63,887 nucleotides of DNA from an uncultured Gammaproteobacteria bacterium (GTDB lineage Bacteria; Pseudomonadota; Gammaproteobacteria; Enterobacterales; Psychrobiaceae): assembly GCA_937139475.1 (NCBI GenBank), contig CAKZQF010000159.1, forward strand, positions 1-63,887. Reading direction: 5' to 3'. The notes beneath the pieces are model-generated. The model saw only the letters and a list, made by a program, of their open reading frames with translations. It ran no database searches and was not told where the DNA came from. The first letter of the stretch is position 1. Each line of letters begins with the position of its first letter. Shown here piece after piece: positions 47,335 through 58,410 of the stretch. The position numbers and the translations under genes are program-made.

Positions 47335-48621
47335 TTGAATACTAATACTGAGCAATCGCTTAACCAAAGATTATTCATCGGCCTAGTCTCAACTGCCGCT
47401 ATTCTTGTTATAGCCTCCCTGGCTGTTATGTTTTACTTCTCATTGCCTGGTAATGTCATTATTGCATTAATGAGTATTATGGTTATCGCACTTGCAGTGG
47501 CAGGTTTTCAATGCTGGCGTCTACTATTTAAAGGGCTCCATCAACTACAAGCATTTACTTCAGCGATACATACCGCAAATAAAGTTGATGTTACCGCTCG
47601 CTTAGAGACAGAGAATTGTGGGTTGTTTAACGAAGCTTTTGGAATATTAAACCACCGCTTAGAATTGATGGATAATGCATTAAAAGGGCTTTATTCTTCA
47701 TCAGCTCGATTACAGCCAATGTCTGAAGAGCTAAATAATTCTTATAGCACTATGCTGCAAAAAGCGACGATGCAAGAAAACCTTGGGCAAAATATAGATC
47801 GTGCTTTAACCGAAGTCGATTCTGCTTCAAATACGCTATTTGATGACTTACAGCAATTAATCTCTGAAGTATCCGTTTCTAAAGAATCAGTATTAAAGGC
47901 TGATTCGTCTTCTATTAATACCAAGGAAAGTATTCAGGACCTCAGAGAACAATTAGTTCAAGCCGGTAATGAAATAGAGATATTGCGCAATGACAGCGAA
48001 CAAATTAATACCATTATTAATGTGATCAATTCCATTGCAGAACAAACCAACCTGCTTGCCCTCAATGCCGCAATTGAAGCAGCGCGAGCCGGTGAGCAGG
48101 GACGTGGGTTTGCCGTTGTGGCAGATGAGGTTCGTACACTAGCAGAACGAACAGCAACATCCACCCAAGAAGTGGCAGCGATCGTTAGTCGCATTCAACA
48201 AGGCACTGTAAGAGTTCACGACTCAATGCAAAAAGGGTTAAACTCTTCTGAACAATCATTGAGCCTCTCAACTGATGCCTCTGAGCAACTAAACATTATT
48301 AGTGCTTCAATTGTTAGCATCAATACGCTGTCAGAAAGCATTCAAGACTCATCGACAGCCCAACAGCAAATATCAAAACAAGCCAGAGAACAAATCGATG
48401 GCATGGTCATCTTAAATTCGCAGGTTCTTGAAAGTTCTCAAGAGCAGGAATTGTCTTCTGCCGATTTATTGTCATTGGCAGACTCTCTGCGTGATGGTTT
48501 AGATATCTTTGATTTCTCAGACCCTCATTGGGACAACGAGCATCGTCCCAAGAGACTGCAGAATATTGGTAATCTAGCAAAACAAACACAGGTAGATGAA
48601 GAGGAAGTTGAATTATTTTAA
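47335..48621 (+). CDS. Methyl-accepting chemotaxis protein without a periplasmic sensor domain
   Basis: Chemoreceptor-type protein of 428 residues. Two membrane helices lie side by side (about 12-33 and 38-60) with only a few residues between them, so no periplasmic ligand domain exists. A short linker is followed by the cytoplasmic signalling domain with the highly conserved hairpin tip [40 protein letters not shown]. Start is a TTG at 47335 with AAGGAT upstream; no ATG fits. Signals may enter through the membrane part or partner receptors. No CheA/CheW genes are nearby. Confidence 0.9.
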   Translation: MNTNTEQSLNQRLFIGLVSTAAILVIASLAVMFYFSLPGNVIIALMSIMVIALAVAGFQCWRLLFKGLHQLQAFTSAIHTANKVDVTARLETENCGLFNEAFGILNHRLELMDNALKGLYSSSARLQPMSEELNNSYSTMLQKATMQENLGQNIDRALTEVDSASNTLFDDLQQLISEVSVSKESVLKADSSSINTKESIQDLREQLVQAGNEIEILRNDSEQINTIINVINSIAEQTNLLALNAAIEAARAGEQGRGFAVVADEVRTLAERTATSTQEVAAIVSRIQQGTVRVHDSMQKGLNSSEQSLSLSTDASEQLNIISASIVSINTLSESIQDSSTAQQQISKQAREQIDGMVILNSQVLESSQEQELSSADLLSLADSLRDGLDIFDFSDPHWDNEHRPKRLQNIGNLAKQTQVDEEEVELF

Positions 48622-48656
48622 CCGGCTCAGGCTATAACCTAGCTCCTAAAAGATAA

Positions 48657-48695
48657 CCCCAAGCGGTCAAAAGGCCGTAACTTTAACGCTTGGGG
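48657..48695. terminator. Hairpin between chemoreceptor gene and TonB-dependent receptor gene
   Basis: CCCCAAGCG/CGCTTGGGG, a perfect 9-bp stem with a 21-base loop between two convergent genes. No strong T-run follows on the + strand. Confidence 0.55.
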
Positions 48696-48735
48696 GCATT
48701 ATTATACCAAATCCATTAATTAAGTGGGGTTGGTA

Positions 48736-51138
48736 TTAGAACGAATAGACAAACCCTAGATGCCAACTTCCGCCTTCATAATTAGCAGCGGTTCGCCTAG
48801 GGTATTGTAATCCAATATCCTGCCGGTTAGCGTAGGGAGCATCGATTTCATCAACGTAAGTATCAAATAAATTAGTGACTCCCAACTCCATCATCAGAGA
48901 ATCACTTAAGCGATAAGAAAGCTGCGCATCAATATATATTGTTGCATCAATTGGTGCACTTGGTTCGACTAGCGCGCCAATCGTTCCGCGCTCATCATAA
49001 TGCTGACCATAGTAATTAGCCCGCAGTGTCAGGTGCATTAAATCTGTTAACTGAGTATTTGTTGTCACAACAAAACGTGAGCGAGGAAGGTTATTCTCTA
49101 TATCCTCTACTGTCGAAGGTATTACAGGCTGAAGGCCATTAACCAAACGCTGCTCAACGACATCAATCTTACTGTAGCTATAAGCAAAAGATATGTCTGT
49201 CGCAATCGCTTCAAACTGTGATAATACCACTACATCGACGCCACTATGCTCAACATCTAATGCATTGGTGAAAAAGGAAATACTGCCACCGTCTGGCTGT
49301 TCTAGATTACCTGTTCGATAGATTCTATCGTCAACCTCAATTTTATAAAAATCTAAGGTTAATGATGTCGTATCGCTCATTGCCGCAGTCAGTCCAACAC
49401 TATAGTTTTTAGATTTTTCTTCCTCCATAGCCTGTCCACCATTGGCCATCGCCAATGGATCAGTTGCAGGAATCAATCGCTCTTCGAGTTGGTTGCCAGT
49501 CAGGCTATCAAACGTTGTGATTGCATTGCGAATATTCGATTGCCCTGGCGTTGGCGCATGAAATCCTGTTGAGATAGCTCCCCTTAAGGAAAGATCATCA
49601 AATAAACTATAATTTGCAGCCAACTTCCAGTTAGTTGTACCACCGAAATCTGAAAAATTTTCATGACGCAGTGCGTATTGCATCAATAGGTCGTCGTCAA
49701 TGTCATGCTCTATATCTACATATGCCGCAACATTGTGACGAGAGAAATCCCCCGACTCATCAGGCGAAACCCCCTTAAAGCCACTAGCTCCAAGGCCATA
49801 ATAAGAAGCCTGTTCCCCCGCAACAATACTAAAGGTATCCTGTCGCCACTCTGCTCCATAAGCAAAATTCAGGGAATCAGCCAAGGGCACAGAAAAATCA
49901 ACATTGAGACTCAGATCTCTTTGGTGATAGCTACCAACGTTAAAATTTTTCTGGGTAAGAGCAAAATCAGGGGATAGAGCTAATGAGGGGTTGATGGTAT
50001 TAAACAAGTTATAGTCCAGCTTATTTTTCCCATAACTGGCGCTAAAATCATAGTTTGTACCATTATAAAACTCACCTTCCAGCCCGAAAACAACACTTGA
50101 ATCTCGCTGTTCACCATCAAGAAAAGGCGTATAGCCAATGTCACTCACCGAACCAATATAACCTAACGCCTCAATAGCCGTTATACTTTCATGGTTTGGA
50201 TTACGGTAGAAGAATCGATAGCGCCCTGCTGTCTTTGCAAAACCTGCACGGGCATAAAGTGCTTTATTATTCTCTAAAGCTAAACCAGCATTTACAAATA
50301 AGCGAAAGGCACTAGTTTCTGGTCGCCCCCAAGATTGCGTAAGCGGCGCGTCAGCAAACGGACTATCGTTGCCAACCCCAACAACTCCTGAGGCAATTAG
50401 GGCTAGTGCATCTGGCCTGACTTTGCCACGTGATAAGGCTTCATTATCAGTCAAATCAACACTTAGATTAACAAAGCCATCATCGCCAAAGGCCAACCCC
50501 TTATTTAGCGCTAAATTGAAACTTTGCTCCCCTAAATAGAACTCATCGTAGCTCAATTCTACTGTTGTACCATGGTTAGCGTCTTTGGTAACAAAGTTGA
50601 TCACACCAGCAATAGCATCAGAACCGTATTGTGAAGCAGCACCATCACGCAACACTTCAACACGCTGCAAAGCGATGGCAGGGATCATACTTATATCGGC
50701 TGCGTGAGAGCCGTTACCTACTGCAGGGGCAAATAATTGAACCAGCGCAGAGCGATGACGCCGCTTACCATCAACCAGTATGAGGGTTTGATCTGAGGCA
50801 GTACCACGCAGCGAAGTCGGTCGTACAAAGGCGCTACCATCACCTGTAGCGGGTGTGGCAGTATAGCTTGGAATTAAGGCTTTTAAATGATCAATCAGGT
50901 CGGCAGTACCATTAACAGACTCAAGCTCTTGTGCTGAAATAAGATCAACAGGGGCGGGAGAATCAGATAGCGAACGCTGTTTTTGGCTGCGGCTACCAAT
51001 CAAGACTACAAATTCTGTAGTCGGAGCTTGTACTTGCTCACTCTCACCGGATAATACTGGTATAGACCATGCTGTGGCCGTCAAAGCAAAACATTGCGAA
51101 ACAACGAAAGCTAACGGTGATAGCTTAATTGACCTCAT
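48736..51138 (-). CDS. TonB-dependent outer-membrane receptor
   Basis: Outer-membrane transporter of 800 residues. A signal peptide (about 1-23) is followed by a plug domain with TSLRGTASDQTLILVDGKRR and VEVLRDGAASQYGSDAIAGVINF, then a 22-strand barrel that ends in HLGFVYSF with the terminal Phe. No TonB-box motif could be picked with confidence near the N-terminus (EFVVLIGSRSQK is a candidate). No substrate genes or regulator lie nearby, so the ligand (siderophore, vitamin, carbohydrate or peptide) is open. Start ATG has AAGGA upstream. Confidence 0.9.
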   Translation of the reverse strand: MRSIKLSPLAFVVSQCFALTATAWSIPVLSGESEQVQAPTTEFVVLIGSRSQKQRSLSDSPAPVDLISAQELESVNGTADLIDHLKALIPSYTATPATGDGSAFVRPTSLRGTASDQTLILVDGKRRHRSALVQLFAPAVGNGSHAADISMIPAIALQRVEVLRDGAASQYGSDAIAGVINFVTKDANHGTTVELSYDEFYLGEQSFNLALNKGLAFGDDGFVNLSVDLTDNEALSRGKVRPDALALIASGVVGVGNDSPFADAPLTQSWGRPETSAFRLFVNAGLALENNKALYARAGFAKTAGRYRFFYRNPNHESITAIEALGYIGSVSDIGYTPFLDGEQRDSSVVFGLEGEFYNGTNYDFSASYGKNKLDYNLFNTINPSLALSPDFALTQKNFNVGSYHQRDLSLNVDFSVPLADSLNFAYGAEWRQDTFSIVAGEQASYYGLGASGFKGVSPDESGDFSRHNVAAYVDIEHDIDDDLLMQYALRHENFSDFGGTTNWKLAANYSLFDDLSLRGAISTGFHAPTPGQSNIRNAITTFDSLTGNQLEERLIPATDPLAMANGGQAMEEEKSKNYSVGLTAAMSDTTSLTLDFYKIEVDDRIYRTGNLEQPDGGSISFFTNALDVEHSGVDVVVLSQFEAIATDISFAYSYSKIDVVEQRLVNGLQPVIPSTVEDIENNLPRSRFVVTTNTQLTDLMHLTLRANYYGQHYDERGTIGALVEPSAPIDATIYIDAQLSYRLSDSLMMELGVTNLFDTYVDEIDAPYANRQDIGLQYPRRTAANYEGGSWHLGFVYSF

Positions 51139-51289
51139 TAATACTTCCTTATCGATAAAATCCCTCTGCTCAATATATAATCAGGTAAAACATCATCAAT
51201 TTCAACCAAATACCTTGTTTTAATCAATTAATAATAAAGAGTATGGTCTAGTATCTAATGGATATAACAGCTTTGTTGATGCAAAAAAA

Positions 51290-51316
51290 ATGGACTCAAC
51301 AGAGTCCATTTTTTAA
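51290..51316. terminator. Bidirectional terminator near ETF-QO
   Basis: AATGGACTC/GAGTCCATT stem with an ACA-type short loop, with A-run before and T-run after. It lies just past the ETF-QO stop on the minus strand. Confidence 0.85.
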
Positions 51317-51327
51317 TTTATTTCACA

Positions 51328-52977
51328 TTACATATTTGGATAATTCGGGCCACCGCCGCCTTCTGGCGTTACCCAGGTGATATTTTGACTAGGATCTTTA
51401 ATATCACATGTTTTACAGTGAACACAGTTTTGGCTGTTGATTTGGAAAGTTTTTTCTCCGTTGTCTTCTAGGATTTCATAAACCCCAGCCGGACAATAAC
51501 GCTGCGCAGGCTCTGCCCACTTTTCCATATTAACTGTCAATGGAATTGCACCATCTTTTAGCTGTAAGTGACAACGCTGATCTTCTTCGTGGTTAGTATT
51601 AGATAAGAACACTGAAGAAAGCTTATCAAAGCTCAACTTGCCATCAGGTTTAGGGTACGCAATCTCTTGGCATTCGCTAGCCAATTTCAGTGAGGCATGA
51701 TCTAAGCTGTCATCTTTAAGGTTTACAGGTAATTTACCGCCAAAGATATTTTGATCAACAAAATTAAATGCTCCCCCCAAGGTTGTGCCAAACTTGTGCA
51801 TTGCAGGACCAAAGTTACGTGAACGATATAGCTCGTCGTATAACCAAGACTCTTTAAACACTTCGGCGTATTGGCTGAGTTCAGCTGCTGCTTCGTCACC
51901 TTTGGCTAACTCTTCAACGATAACGTCTGCTGCTAACATGCCCGATTTCATTGCTGTGTGAGAACCTTTGATTTTCGCAAAGTTTAATGTTCCAGCATCA
52001 CAACCGATTAGCATACCGCCAGCAAAGGTCATTTTAGACAGTGAGTTTAATCCGCCTTTAGCAATTGCACGAGCGCCGTAAGAAATACGTGTGCCACCAG
52101 TTAAGTATTTTGAAATTTCAGGATGATGCTTATAACGCTGCATCTCATCAAAAGGACTCAGGTATGGGTTTGAATAATTCAGATCAATGATTAGGCCACA
52201 AACAACTTGGTTGTCCTCGATGTGATATAAGAAACCGCCACCGGTTGCGCCGTCGACTAATGGCCAGCCACCAGTATGAACAACTTTACCTTCCTCATGC
52301 TGCTCAGCAGGAATGGTCCAAAGTTCTTTAATACCAATACCGTAATGTTGTGGACTCTTGCCTTCATTAAGGTTAAATCGCTCTTGTAGCTCTTTACCTA
52401 AATGCCCACGACAACCTTCTGCAAATAAGGTGTATTTAGCATGCAACTCCATACCTGGCATGTAAGAGTCTTTCTCTTCGCCAGCTTCTGAAATACCCAT
52501 GTCACCGATAAGAATACCTTTTACCGCACCATCTTCATGATAAAGCGTCTCAGCAGCAGCGAAACCTGGGAATATTTCAACACCTAAGTTTTCAGCTTGT
52601 TCTGCTAACCAGCGACATAGGTTACCCAGACTAATAATGTAGTTGCCTTCATTATGCATCGTTTTTGGCACGAACATATTAGGCACTTTGGTGCCTTTGG
52701 TTTCACTACCAAGTAAGAAGATGTCATCACCAGTAACTTCAGTTTTTAGTGGCGCACCTAACTCTTTCCAGTTTGGGAATAACTCATCCAATGCTTTTGG
52801 TTCAAACACGGCACCAGATAAGATGTGTGCACCAACTTCAGAGCCTTTCTCTACAACACAAACGGTAATTTCTTGCTCTTTTTCTTTTGCTGCTTGCATC
52901 AAACGGCACGCTGCAGATAACCCCGCAGGGCCAGCGCCAACGATGACGACATCAAATTCCATCGATTCACGTTCCAT
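51328..52977 (-). CDS. Electron transfer flavoprotein-ubiquinone oxidoreductase
   Basis: Membrane-peripheral FAD/[4Fe-4S] enzyme of 549 residues that passes electrons from ETF to ubiquinone during fatty-acid and amino-acid oxidation. N-terminal FAD site DVVIVGAGPAGLSAACRL; hydrophobic quinone-facing region GGFLYHIEDNQVV and later; C-terminal cluster cysteines in QRYCPAGVYE and NSQNCVHCKTCDIKDP. ATG at 52977 has AAGGAG upstream. The genes for ETF alpha and beta are not in the window. Related ferredoxin-like dehydrogenases (FixC) lack the C-terminal Fe-S part, so this assignment is firm. Confidence 0.95.
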   Translation of the reverse strand: MERESMEFDVVIVGAGPAGLSAACRLMQAAKEKEQEITVCVVEKGSEVGAHILSGAVFEPKALDELFPNWKELGAPLKTEVTGDDIFLLGSETKGTKVPNMFVPKTMHNEGNYIISLGNLCRWLAEQAENLGVEIFPGFAAAETLYHEDGAVKGILIGDMGISEAGEEKDSYMPGMELHAKYTLFAEGCRGHLGKELQERFNLNEGKSPQHYGIGIKELWTIPAEQHEEGKVVHTGGWPLVDGATGGGFLYHIEDNQVVCGLIIDLNYSNPYLSPFDEMQRYKHHPEISKYLTGGTRISYGARAIAKGGLNSLSKMTFAGGMLIGCDAGTLNFAKIKGSHTAMKSGMLAADVIVEELAKGDEAAAELSQYAEVFKESWLYDELYRSRNFGPAMHKFGTTLGGAFNFVDQNIFGGKLPVNLKDDSLDHASLKLASECQEIAYPKPDGKLSFDKLSSVFLSNTNHEEDQRCHLQLKDGAIPLTVNMEKWAEPAQRYCPAGVYEILEDNGEKTFQINSQNCVHCKTCDIKDPSQNITWVTPEGGGGPNYPNM

Positions 52978-53134
52978 ACTAAGCTCCTTATTGCTAATTT
53001 TTTATTATATTTTCCAGATGACATTCACTACATCATCTTGGATTTAATTACACGACTTGTTGAATTAAACAACCGTTTGAATATTTGTGCAAGTTAATTA
53101 TGCGATTATTTAACGATAAGCTGTGATTCTTGTT

Positions 53135-55249
53135 CTAACGCATATTTATTATATCTGTTACTGCTTGTTTTAGTTGCTTTTTAACCTGTTTTTTACCAAC
53201 ACCTCCGACCAACTCAACTACGTTGCTCCAAGGATATTGCTGTAGGATTTTAACAACGACCAGTTGTTGTTGCTCTGGTGTTATTGTCGCCAAACAAGCT
53301 GGCTGCTGCCACAGCAGCTGCTCTAGTACATAATCAACCTGTTCAAAAGGGCGATCTGTGGTGATATAACTTTCAATATCGCGACTTTGCTCAGTAAACG
53401 TTTCCCTTGTTGGTAGCGTATTGTTAAGTAACGTACACACCAACTCAAATTCCAACTGATTAAACTTTCCGCTTAAACTATAGCGTAAGCTACAGGCAAA
53501 CTTATCCCTCGCTTGGACTATCAGGTTAGACAGTTTGTTAGAGTGCTGCAACGGTTTTAAGACTAATAAGGAATGCGTACCACTGGCTTGATCTTTGGTT
53601 ATTCCCAAACGAACTGCGTGATACCCGTGCTTCAGCCAAAAACAACTCAATGATGACGTCGCCCCAAAGCTTGCTCCAATAAAATCAATCGCCTGTGATT
53701 TGGCCCAATGGCTAATATATTGCTCCAGTGACTTACCAAAGCCTTGCTCCTGCAATTGCGGATGCACTGCAATTCTCATAATACGCGCATAAGAATATTT
53801 ACCCGCATGCTCTAAACCAACTTGCGCGACTAGCGACTGAGCCAATAAATGTCCACGTAATCGGCGCGTGCCCTGCCAGACATGTTGAGTAATTTCCTGA
53901 TCAAGCTCACCCTCCCTCAATACAAGCGCAGTGGCTACTACAACTCCGTGATGAAAAGCAGCAAAAACATACAAATCAGGTGCATCTAATAATTGCCTAA
54001 AATCACTGGGACTCGTTTGATAGTGTGCAATCACTAACAAGTCAAACACCTGATTCAATAAGGACTCGTTATCAAATAATTCCCGTTGATTCAGTTGCTT
54101 AAAGACCAATCCATCATGCTCAACACCAACAAGCGAATTAGGATTCACACCATTAAAGTTAAGCCCAAGTATCTCATTACTGGCTATTTCTAAGGGGTCA
54201 TTCGTCGCCCAGCGAATCGGTTGATTTAGCTCAACGGTTCGCATGTTCGGGGATAGTTGCTTTAATGTTTTGACAAAGCGTAATGAAAACCCACGCCCCG
54301 TTCCTTCATAACCATGGATGGTCGTGGCAAAAACTACGCGAGAATAATGCTTGGCAAATGTTGTTAGCATTGGCGTTGGAATGGCAGCCGCTTCATCGAC
54401 TAATAACAACTGACACTCAGGTAACTCTTGGCTGAGTTCATCAGGGGCAATAAAGCGAACCTCCTTACCCTGCCAAAGTAAGCTTAATTTAGTCAGCTTT
54501 GCCCCATCTAAAGTCAACATAGCATGTTTGAACAAGCTATCAACGGCGCGGCGATTTGGCGCTGTCACAGCAATAAGACTTAACTTACTTTTCAATAACT
54601 GTGCCGCAGCTATACCTAATGCACTGGACTTTCCTCGCCCACGGTCAGCCGTTAATACGAGTGGCCGCCCTCTACGCCCTGTTGCCGTTTTAACAACTTG
54701 CTCAATGGCGGTTTTCTGCTCGGCATAACTGTCGCTTATCAATGGGTATTGCGCATGGGTCAGTAAGCTAACTTGCTCTAGTGGCTCATTCTGCCTAACG
54801 GTAACAGTCGTAGGCTCTGACTCAATTAGCCTTATCAGACGCCTAATAAAGTAATTTTCTCCCTTATTTGGCTGATCAGTGCTTGATAAGTATCGCACTG
54901 AGTCAGGGTCATCATACGCTGGCCACAGATCAAATGAAGGCGCAATGACGAAGCAGATGCCCCCACCAGCTAGCGTGCCAACACTTTGGCCAAATGCATC
55001 AGGATGAAAGCCGCTATAACTGTTAAAAACCAGGTGAGCATATTCCCGACCCAAGACGCTACTGGCTTTTGCCATTGGAATACAACTTTCCATCTCCCCA
55101 GCACCGAGCCATAACGCGTTTTCAGCATTGGCCATCGCTGAGAGTAACCTAATAGCCCATTGCTCCTCCCCAGCTAAAACCACTAAACGACGACGATTAA
55201 CAGCCTGCGCATTCTGGGTTAAGTCACTAATAAATTGGTTAAAGCACAT
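53135..55249 (-). CDS. tmcA: tRNA(Met) cytidine acetyltransferase TmcA
   Basis: RNA acetyltransferase of 704 residues that forms N4-acetylcytidine at the wobble base of elongator tRNA-Met. An N-terminal DUF1726 region, an RNA-helicase-like ATPase module with Walker A LTADRGRGKSSALGIA near 200 and Walker B LLLVDEAAAIPTP, and a GNAT acetyltransferase domain (about 390-560) with RIAVHPQLQEQGFGKSLEQY are seen in order. The C-terminal tRNA-binding part follows. Somewhat longer than the E. coli protein (671). Confidence 0.95.
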   Translation of the reverse strand: MCFNQFISDLTQNAQAVNRRRLVVLAGEEQWAIRLLSAMANAENALWLGAGEMESCIPMAKASSVLGREYAHLVFNSYSGFHPDAFGQSVGTLAGGGICFVIAPSFDLWPAYDDPDSVRYLSSTDQPNKGENYFIRRLIRLIESEPTTVTVRQNEPLEQVSLLTHAQYPLISDSYAEQKTAIEQVVKTATGRRGRPLVLTADRGRGKSSALGIAAAQLLKSKLSLIAVTAPNRRAVDSLFKHAMLTLDGAKLTKLSLLWQGKEVRFIAPDELSQELPECQLLLVDEAAAIPTPMLTTFAKHYSRVVFATTIHGYEGTGRGFSLRFVKTLKQLSPNMRTVELNQPIRWATNDPLEIASNEILGLNFNGVNPNSLVGVEHDGLVFKQLNQRELFDNESLLNQVFDLLVIAHYQTSPSDFRQLLDAPDLYVFAAFHHGVVVATALVLREGELDQEITQHVWQGTRRLRGHLLAQSLVAQVGLEHAGKYSYARIMRIAVHPQLQEQGFGKSLEQYISHWAKSQAIDFIGASFGATSSLSCFWLKHGYHAVRLGITKDQASGTHSLLVLKPLQHSNKLSNLIVQARDKFACSLRYSLSGKFNQLEFELVCTLLNNTLPTRETFTEQSRDIESYITTDRPFEQVDYVLEQLLWQQPACLATITPEQQQLVVVKILQQYPWSNVVELVGGVGKKQVKKQLKQAVTDIINMR

Positions 55250-55361
55250 GATATTGCCAAGGTCTTATCAATTGAATTGGTATTGATTCTATTATATCTG
55301 TCATTATTTTGTTAGATTAGGCTTACTTTTTAAACAGCCGTTTTATTTCTCAGGATATTTT

Positions 55362-55763
55362 ATGTTCACAACAGTCATTAGTCCGCGATTTTTAGAAACC
55401 GATGCACTCGGTCATATTAACAACACTGTATTACCAATGTGGTTTGAAGCATCTAGAGATCCAATTTTTCGGATGTTTAGCCCAGAAATGGATACAACCA
55501 ATTGGAAGCTAATGCTGGCCTCTTATAACGTAAATTTCCATGCCGAAACAATGTATGGCACCGACGTTGAGATTCATACCTATATTAGTCGCATTGGCAA
55601 TAGCTCGTTCGATGTTCTTCAAGAGTGTTGGCAGCAAGGAATTAAGACGGTCAGCGGTACAACGACTATGGTGCATTTTTCACATCAAAACAAAAAAAGC
55701 CAACCAATCCCAGCACATGTTTTAGAGCAAATGAAAGAACATTTGTTACCAGCAAATCAGTGA
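55362..55763 (+). CDS. Acyl-CoA thioesterase, 4HBT type
   Basis: Single hotdog domain of 133 residues. The segment SPRFLETDALGHINNTVLPMWFEASRDPIF holds the conserved Asp and His/Asn of 4-hydroxybenzoyl-CoA-thioesterase-like enzymes. It hydrolyses an acyl-CoA; the natural substrate is unknown. Divergent from tmcA, convergent with ridA. Confidence 0.87.
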   Translation: MFTTVISPRFLETDALGHINNTVLPMWFEASRDPIFRMFSPEMDTTNWKLMLASYNVNFHAETMYGTDVEIHTYISRIGNSSFDVLQECWQQGIKTVSGTTTMVHFSHQNKKSQPIPAHVLEQMKEHLLPANQ

Positions 55764-55778
55764 GCAAGAATCAGACAT

Positions 55779-55808
55779 AAAAAAAGGAAGCATTAAGCTT
55801 CCTTTTTC
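55779..55808. terminator. Bidirectional terminator between thioesterase and ridA
   Basis: AAGGAAGC/GCTTCCTT stem with loop ATTAA, A-run on one side and T-run on the other. It can serve both convergent genes. Confidence 0.85.
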
Positions 55809-55822
55809 TTAATCAGCAACGG

Positions 55823-56206
55823 TTACAGTACCATTACTCCATCCATTTCCACTTGAACAGCTTTAGGTAATGCACTTACCTCTATCGCTGCACGTGCAGG
55901 ATATGGCTGTTCAAAATATTTCGCCATTGTCTCGTTTACTGTGGCAAAGTTACTTAGGTCCGTCATAAAAATATTTAGTTTAACAATATCATTAATCGAG
56001 CCACCTGCTGCTTCACACACTGCGCATAGGTTTTTAAACACCTGATCCACTTGTGTAGCGAAGTCATCACCAATCACTTCCATCGTTTCAGGAACTAATG
56101 GAATTTGTCCAGAAAGGTAGACTGTGTTATCAACCTTCACCGCTTGACTGTATGTACCAATTGCCGCAGGTGCGTTATTTGTTGCAATAATTTCTTTAGA
56201 AGCCAT
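55823..56206 (-). CDS. ridA: RidA family enamine/imine deaminase
   Basis: Trimeric RidA/YjgF protein of 127 residues. It hydrolyses reactive enamines or imines such as 2-aminoacrylate made by PLP enzymes like serine dehydratases. Motifs: [28 protein letters not shown], and the active-site arginine in [14 protein letters not shown] near 105. It lies directly after spoT (8 bases), the usual gammaproteobacterial place. Confidence 0.94.
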   Translation of the reverse strand: MASKEIIATNNAPAAIGTYSQAVKVDNTVYLSGQIPLVPETMEVIGDDFATQVDQVFKNLCAVCEAAGGSINDIVKLNIFMTDLSNFATVNETMAKYFEQPYPARAAIEVSALPKAVQVEMDGVMVL

Positions 56207-56214
56207 TTTATTCC

Positions 56215-58314
56215 CTAATGTTTTGTTCTTAAAACTTTAATTACATCTGGCAGTACACGCACGCGGCGCAGTACATTAGCCATATGGATTCGGTCTTTCA
56301 CGCTAATCGTAGCGTTAACGGTGTAAATCTTACCTTCTTTTTCATCAGTATTCATCGCATGGATATTAGCACCCGCCTTAGCAATTGCCGTAGTTACTGC
56401 GGCAAGAATACCTTGATGGTTTACCATATCAACGCGAATCGCAGTTATGTACTCATTACCATCATCAGGGTCAACATCCCACTGAACATGCAGGTATTTA
56501 TCTTTTTCTTTTTCAAAACCAGCAATGTTTGCACATGAGCTAATATGAATAACCAGCCCCTTACCAGGGCTAAGGTGAGCGATAATAGGATCACCAGGAA
56601 TTGGTCGGCAACAATTGGCATAAGAAACAAGCATGCCCTCTGCACCTTTAATCGCTACATTCGAGCCGCCCCCATTGTTTAACTCGCCATCTGACAGCTG
56701 GTGCGCTATGGCTAAGCTCATCGCATTACCAAGACCGATGTTAGATAGCAGTTCATCAAAGCTCGCATTGTTCGTATCGCTAACCACACGTTCCACTTTG
56801 TCAGGATCTAAGGTATCTAGGTCAATATCTCCCATTGCATGCTTGAGCAAACGACGGCCAAGTTTAATCGACTCTGCGGTATGACGGCTCTTAAGTACTT
56901 GACGAATTTTAGAGCGAGCGCGAGCGGTCACCACAAAGTTTAGCCATGCAGCATTTGGCTGTGAGCCTGGCGCAGTAATGATTTCCACTGTCTGGCCATT
57001 AGTGAGTGGCTGGGATAATGGATAGGCTTGACGGTCAATTTTAGCGCCAACACATGAATTCCCTACGTCAGTATGTACCGCGTAAGCAAAGTCAACAGCG
57101 GTTGAATTAGCAGGAAGCTCTAATAAGCGTCCATCTGGAGTAAATACATAAATCTCTTCAGGGAATAAATCAGTTTTGACGTTTTCGATAAATTCAAACG
57201 AGTTGCCTGCACTCTGCTGTAGTTCATGGAGACTTTGAATCCAGCGACGAGCACGGATTTGTGCCGTCGTACCTTGGCTGTCATCGTTTTTGTAAACCCA
57301 ATGAGCCGCAACACCTTTATCGGCCATTTGATCCATATGGTCGGTTCGAATCTGCACTTCTACCGGAATACCGTGAGGGCCAAGTAAAGAGGTGTGCAAA
57401 GATTGATAACCGTTTGCTTTTGGTAGCGCGATATAATCTTTAAAACGACCAGGACGTGGCTTGTACAAGGTATGCATAGCACCTAGACAACGGTAACAAG
57501 TATCAATATTGTCAACAATGATTCGAAACGCGTAGATATCCATAACATCTTCAAACTGGATTTCTTTGCTGCGCATCTTGTTATAAATGGAATAGAGATT
57601 CTTTTGTCGACCGACTATCGTCGCATTAATGCCCGCTTCTTCGATGCGGCCACTAATTTCTTGCTCGACATTTTGTAATACTTCCTTGCGATTTCCTTTG
57701 GCATACCGAACAACTTCACTTAAAACGCGAAAACGGTTTGGGTAAAGGCCTTTAAAACCAAGTTCTTCTAATTCATATTTAATATTATGAATACCAAGGC
57801 GATTAGCTATCGGAGCATAAATTTCTAGGGTTTCACGGGCAATACGACGACGCTTATCAGGGCGAAGTGAGCCCAATGTACGCATGTTGTGGGTTCTATC
57901 GGCAAGTTTAATCAGAATGACGCGAAGATCCTGTACCATCGCCATCATCATTTTGCGGAAGTTTTCGGCTTGCGCCTCGCGTTGATCTCGAAACTTAAGC
58001 TTATCAAGCTTTGAAACACCTTCGACTAGCTCGCCTACAACCTCGCCAAATTCAGCAGCTAGCTCTTCTTGGGTAACAGGTGTATCTTCGATGACGTCAT
58101 GCAATAGCGCAGCAATCAGGGTTTCATGGTCAAGACGCATGTCTGCCAAAATCTGGCAGACAGCAACAGGATGCGTAACATAGGGTTCGCCAGAAGAACG
58201 AAACTGGCCAGAATGAGCCGCTTTCGCTACGCGATAAGCCTGCTCTATCTCTTTAACTTGTGCCGGCTCCAGGTAACTAGAAGCTACCTCTACAAGATTT
58301 TCGATCAGATACAA
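56215..58314 (-). CDS. spoT: Bifunctional (p)ppGpp synthetase/hydrolase SpoT
   Basis: Stringent-response enzyme of 699 residues. The HD hydrolase domain (about 30-180) has [12 protein letters not shown] with H72-D73, so hydrolysis is intact. The synthetase domain (about 230-350) carries [11 protein letters not shown] and [17 protein letters not shown] domain ([20 protein letters not shown]), a helical part, a CCRPIPGD zinc-finger-like segment and a C-terminal ACT domain follow. The start is TTG at 58314 ([10 protein letters not shown]), matching E. coli SpoT at the N-terminus; no ATG fits. It follows rpoZ and gmk. Confidence 0.96.
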   Translation of the reverse strand: MYLIENLVEVASSYLEPAQVKEIEQAYRVAKAAHSGQFRSSGEPYVTHPVAVCQILADMRLDHETLIAALLHDVIEDTPVTQEELAAEFGEVVGELVEGVSKLDKLKFRDQREAQAENFRKMMMAMVQDLRVILIKLADRTHNMRTLGSLRPDKRRRIARETLEIYAPIANRLGIHNIKYELEELGFKGLYPNRFRVLSEVVRYAKGNRKEVLQNVEQEISGRIEEAGINATIVGRQKNLYSIYNKMRSKEIQFEDVMDIYAFRIIVDNIDTCYRCLGAMHTLYKPRPGRFKDYIALPKANGYQSLHTSLLGPHGIPVEVQIRTDHMDQMADKGVAAHWVYKNDDSQGTTAQIRARRWIQSLHELQQSAGNSFEFIENVKTDLFPEEIYVFTPDGRLLELPANSTAVDFAYAVHTDVGNSCVGAKIDRQAYPLSQPLTNGQTVEIITAPGSQPNAAWLNFVVTARARSKIRQVLKSRHTAESIKLGRRLLKHAMGDIDLDTLDPDKVERVVSDTNNASFDELLSNIGLGNAMSLAIAHQLSDGELNNGGGSNVAIKGAEGMLVSYANCCRPIPGDPIIAHLSPGKGLVIHISSCANIAGFEKEKDKYLHVQWDVDPDDGNEYITAIRVDMVNHQGILAAVTTAIAKAGANIHAMNTDEKEGKIYTVNATISVKDRIHMANVLRRVRVLPDVIKVLRTKH

Positions 58315-58410
58315 TTATTCACCCCGATAGGTTTTAAAACTTCCTATCAGATAAAATCAAACTGACCGCCCCGACAGGTTGCAGATTAGTACTATTCTCT
58401 TTTGAGAATA

